NCBI GenBank assembly: GCA_902765655.1 | Contig: CACXAK010000044.1 | Span: forward strand, 1 to 8,003 | DNA: 8,003 nt | Origin: an uncultured bacterium | GTDB taxonomy: Bacteria; Cyanobacteriota; Vampirovibrionia; Gastranaerophilales; Gastranaerophilaceae | Reading direction: 5' to 3' | Shown here: positions 5,869 through 8,003 of the stretch, piece after piece | How positions within the stretch are numbered: position 1 is the stretch's first letter | Layout of the letters: every line of letters starts with the position of its first letter | Program-made: the position numbers and the translations under genes | The notes under the pieces: model-generated | What the model was told of the DNA's origin: nothing | The model's input: only the letters and a program-made list of their open reading frames with translations | Databases searched by the model: none

Positions 5869-7228
5869 AATTGTTCATGCTGTGTATTGGTGCAGGTATT
5901 CTTCCGCCTCTTTCTACAAATGCTGATGCAGATAAATTATTCACCGGCATAACAGGTGCATCTCCGAGTAGCCCTCCAAAATGCACGCTATCTCCGACAT
6001 TTTTGCCTATGGCAGGAATTATTCTTACTGCAGTTGTTTTTTTATTAATCATTCCAATGGCCATCTCATCTGCAATCATCCCTGCGATTGTACTATCAGG
6101 TGTGTCTCCCGGTATAGCAATCATATCAAGCCCGACAGAACATACTGATGTCATTGCTTCAAGTTTATTAATATTAAGATATTCTTTATTCGCAGCCTCA
6201 ATCATTCCTGCATCTTCAGATACAGGTATAAATGCCCCCGATAGTCCTCCGACATGTGAACTTGCCATAATTCCGCCTTTTTTTACGGCATCATTGAGCA
6301 TCGCGAGTGCTGCTGTTGTGCCGTGAGCTCCTGCATGTTCAAGTCCCATTGCCTGAAAAATTCCGGCAACACTATCCCCTACAGCAGGTGTTGGTGCCAG
6401 TGATAAATCTATGACCCCGAATGGAATTCCTAATCTGTCAGAAAGTTTTCTGCCGATAAGTTCTCCGGTTGATGTTATTTTATATGCAGTTTGTTTAATT
6501 TTGTTTGCAAGTTCACTCATATCTGCTTTGTTATCCAAAGCCAAAACTGCAGCTCTGACTGCTCCTGGCCCGGAAACTCCGACATTGAGAGCTACTTCGG
6601 GTTCTCCAATCCCGCAAAATGCTCCTGCCATAAACGGATTATCACTTGGTACATTACAAAATACAACAAGTTTTGCGGCTCCTATACAATCATTATCTTT
6701 AGTTAAGACTGCAGATTCTTTTATTATTTTGGACATTCTAAGAACTGCATCCATGTTTATTCCTGCTTTTGAAGATGCAACATTGACTGATGAGCATATT
6801 CTTTGGGTTTGTGCTAATGCCTGAGGGATACTCTCTATTAACAGTTTGTCGCCCTTAGTCATTCCTTTTTCAACTAATGCACTGAATCCGCCAACAAAGT
6901 TCACGTTTACTTCTTTAGCCGCCGAATCAAGTGTTTTTGCAATTTTGACATAATCAGGATTTTTACATGATTCACCTATAATTGATATTGGAGTGACGGA
7001 AATTCTTTTGTTTATAATTGGTATAGAATACTCGTCAGCCAATTCGTCAGCATAGGATACCAGATTTTTAGCATATTTTTTTATCTTGTTATATATGTTC
7101 TCGCATACTTTATCGCAATCTTCGGATATGCAGTCTCTTAAACTTAATGCCAGTGTTACAGTCCTGATATCAAGATTGTACAGTTTAATCATATTTATAG
7201 TTTCTAAAATATTGTTTTCTTCTATCAT
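5867..7228 (-). CDS. UPF0210 / DUF711 protein (PFL family)
   Basis: Member of the UPF0210 family, whose fold is related to pyruvate formate-lyase and anaerobic ribonucleotide reductase. Its biochemical function is not established. The 453-aa length is typical and the whole family pattern is visible. 'NILETINMIKLYNLDIRTVT' (6-25) opens the protein, followed by NKRISVTPISII (73-84), FVGGFSALVEKGMTKGD (111-127), GIGEPEVALNVGVSGPGAVR (206-225), SLAPTPAVGDSVAGI (276-290) and HGTTAALAMLNDAVKKGG (302-319). It ends in FGGLLGDAPVMPVN (417-430) with RGGRIPAPIHS (440-450). No glycyl-radical motif of the catalytic PFL type is apparent. The ATG follows the MotB-like stop with one intervening base (TAATATG), and no Shine-Dalgarno is visible, so translation probably depends on coupling. 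The ACT-domain UPF0237 partner often found upstream is absent in the visible part; a stator-like gene occupies that place. Confidence 0.95.
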   Translation of the reverse strand: MIEENNILETINMIKLYNLDIRTVTLALSLRDCISEDCDKVCENIYNKIKKYAKNLVSYADELADEYSIPIINKRISVTPISIIGESCKNPDYVKIAKTLDSAAKEVNVNFVGGFSALVEKGMTKGDKLLIESIPQALAQTQRICSSVNVASSKAGINMDAVLRMSKIIKESAVLTKDNDCIGAAKLVVFCNVPSDNPFMAGAFCGIGEPEVALNVGVSGPGAVRAAVLALDNKADMSELANKIKQTAYKITSTGELIGRKLSDRLGIPFGVIDLSLAPTPAVGDSVAGIFQAMGLEHAGAHGTTAALAMLNDAVKKGGIMASSHVGGLSGAFIPVSEDAGMIEAANKEYLNINKLEAMTSVCSVGLDMIAIPGDTPDSTIAGMIADEMAIGMINKKTTAVRIIPAIGKNVGDSVHFGGLLGDAPVMPVNNLSASAFVERGGRIPAPIHSMNN

Positions 7229-7229
7229 A

Positions 7230-7922
7230 TTAATGTTTTAACCCGAAAAATGTCGCCAGACTCCAGTCTGCAACTTTTAATTTAATCTCTACACGTCTGC
7301 TCTTTGCCATATCTTCATTCCCGTTGGCATCAAGTATGAGGTCATTGAAACTCCTGCCTTCAACTGTAATCATATGTCTGAATTCGTCATTATATTCAGG
7401 GTTATATTTACCTTTTAACATGTAAGAAGCCACGGATGTTGCTCTTTTTGCACTTAAATCCATATTATAAACAAATTGATCATTAATGTTTTTTAAACCT
7501 GCAAATGCCTGAGAATCAGTATGCCCCTCTATGATAATGCTATCTATGTTGGCCGCAAGTTTAGGATTTGAAAATATAGTGTTTACATAAATAGGAGTCA
7601 ATTCATCAAGGAATTTTTTCCCTTCCGGTTTTAATATATAACTGTTTACCTCAAATAAAGCGGATGAAGGTATTTCCAAATCTCCTGTCATAAGATCTAC
7701 TTGAGCGTTGATATGCTGTCTTTGAAGTTCTCCTTCAATTTTTTTTGCTACTTCCATTTTTAAACGCTGTTGTTGAACGGTTTTTTGATTAAATCCTGTC
7801 ATTGCGAGTACAAAAAGCGTAATAAAAATGATAGCCAAACCCAACATAAGATCGGACATTGTTACCCAAAATATGTTTCCGCTATCTTCTTCGGAGCTAT
7901 GTTTCTTTTGCATTATTGCCAT
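7230..7922 (-). CDS. MotB/OmpA-like peptidoglycan-binding membrane protein
   Basis: The 230-aa protein has one N-terminal membrane segment (about 18-43) with WVTMSDLMLGLAII, including Asp24. That is the place of the ion-carrying aspartate in MotB, ZorB and other stator B subunits. A helical linker follows (about 44-75), then an OmpA-like domain (about 85-215). It has GHTD (133-136), NMDLSAKRA (153-161) and SRRVEI (208-213); Asp136 and Arg160 match the residues that hold diaminopimelate in OmpA domains. It should sit in the cytoplasmic membrane, grip the cell wall and form an ion-driven complex with a MotA/TolQ/ExbB-like partner, probably the gene ending at 7936. It resembles MotB and ZorB alike; no flagellar or Zorya effector gene is visible, so I give no symbol. 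The ATG is set by the Shine-Dalgarno at 7937-7932; Met4 is an alternative start. Confidence 0.88.
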   Translation of the reverse strand: MAIMQKKHSSEEDSGNIFWVTMSDLMLGLAIIFITLFVLAMTGFNQKTVQQQRLKMEVAKKIEGELQRQHINAQVDLMTGDLEIPSSALFEVNSYILKPEGKKFLDELTPIYVNTIFSNPKLAANIDSIIIEGHTDSQAFAGLKNINDQFVYNMDLSAKRATSVASYMLKGKYNPEYNDEFRHMITVEGRSFNDLILDANGNEDMAKSRRVEIKLKVADWSLATFFGLKH

Positions 7923-7931
7923 TTAAAGTTT

Positions 7932-7937
7932 TCTCCT
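7932..7937 (-). promoter_or_regulatory. Shine-Dalgarno of the MotB-like gene, overlapping the upstream stop
   Basis: Minus-strand AGGAGA lies 9 nt before the ATG at 7922. It overlaps the TAG stop of the preceding gene (7938-7936). The same arrangement recurs at the start of the 169-aa gene. Confidence 0.75.
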
Positions 7938-8003
7938 AAAACAAACCGTCAACTTCATCTTTACCGCCTGAACTCTTTGCCACTTCTTTCATTTGCTTAT
8001 TTA
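7936..8003 (-). CDS. C-terminal end of an upstream gene, probably MotA/TolQ/ExbB-like
   Basis: Only the last 21 codons and the TAG stop lie in the window. The tail NKQMKEVAKSSGGKDEVDGLF is hydrophilic and ends in an acidic-hydrophobic D-G-L-F. By itself it identifies no family. I infer a stator A-type subunit because MotB-like genes with a single membrane segment and an OmpA domain nearly always follow a MotA/TolQ/ExbB-family gene, and the 13-nt gap fits an operon pair. The operon promoter must lie beyond the right edge. Confidence 0.6.
   Translation of the reverse strand, partial: NKQMKEVAKSSGGKDEVDGLF

Noticed and set aside
5607..5870. Plus-strand open frame of 87 codons opposite the 169-aa gene
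   Set aside because: The minus-strand frame has a strong Shine-Dalgarno and operon spacing; the plus-strand one has neither.
5871..6824. Two long plus-strand open frames (151 and 137 codons) opposite the UPF0210 gene
   Set aside because: They are antisense shadows of a well-conserved coding region; they lack ribosome binding sites and the proteins look like low-complexity mirror translations.
7230..8003. A complete Zorya anti-phage system
   Set aside because: Only a MotB/ZorB-like gene and an upstream tail are visible; the following genes are UPF0210 and an unknown small protein, not ZorC/D helicase or ZorE nuclease types.

Overview
The window looks like chromosomal DNA of an AT-rich (by eye mid-30s % GC), densely coded bacterium. 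It has a MutS2, a FabI-type enoyl-ACP reductase, a UvrC, a UPF0210 protein and a MotA/MotB-like pair with a peptidoglycan-binding OmpA domain. My best but unproven guess is a gut member of the non-photosynthetic Cyanobacteriota (Vampirovibrionia/Melainabacteria, e.g. Gastranaerophilales). The grounds are base composition, gene content, and a small protein with an N-terminal 'NNIYFSGK' segment of a kind I associate with that group. Other AT-rich lineages are not excluded. There are no rRNA or tRNA genes, CRISPR arrays, insertion sequences or phage genes.

Layout. Positions 1-2345 (minus) carry mutS2, lacking only its last few codons. A 94-bp divergent intergenic region (2346-2439) holds back-to-back promoters for mutS2 and, on the plus strand, fabI (2440-3249). 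fabI ends in a good intrinsic terminator (3268-3305). A short monocistronic gene (3364-3615, plus) encodes an 83-aa protein with a probable helix-turn-helix. Next is uvrC (3688-5355, plus), whose product ends before the usual C-terminal (HhH)2 domain. The uvrC stop overlaps by 8 bp the end of a convergent minus-strand operon. In transcription order that operon runs: an unseen-bodied gene whose last 21 codons enter the window (probably MotA/TolQ/ExbB-like), a MotB/OmpA-like protein (7922-7230), a UPF0210 (DUF711, PFL-fold) protein (7228-5867), and an unrecognised 169-aa protein (5857-5348).

How the parts fit. mutS2 and uvrC act in ribosome rescue or recombination control and in nucleotide excision repair; fabI completes each round of fatty-acid elongation. 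The minus-strand operon is tightly packed, with gaps of 13, 1 and 9 nt. Two of its stop codons are embedded in the next gene's Shine-Dalgarno, so its genes are probably co-translated. What the motor-like pair has to do with UPF0210 is unknown.

The most notable signals are: (a) -10 boxes that end 6 nt before the ATG of uvrC and mutS2 with no Shine-Dalgarno, implying leaderless mRNAs, beside conventional Shine-Dalgarno starts in fabI and the operon; (b) the UvrC without HhH; (c) a MotB/ZorB-like stator gene coupled to UPF0210 with no flagellar or Zorya effector genes in view. I found no convincing new defence or mobile system in the window.
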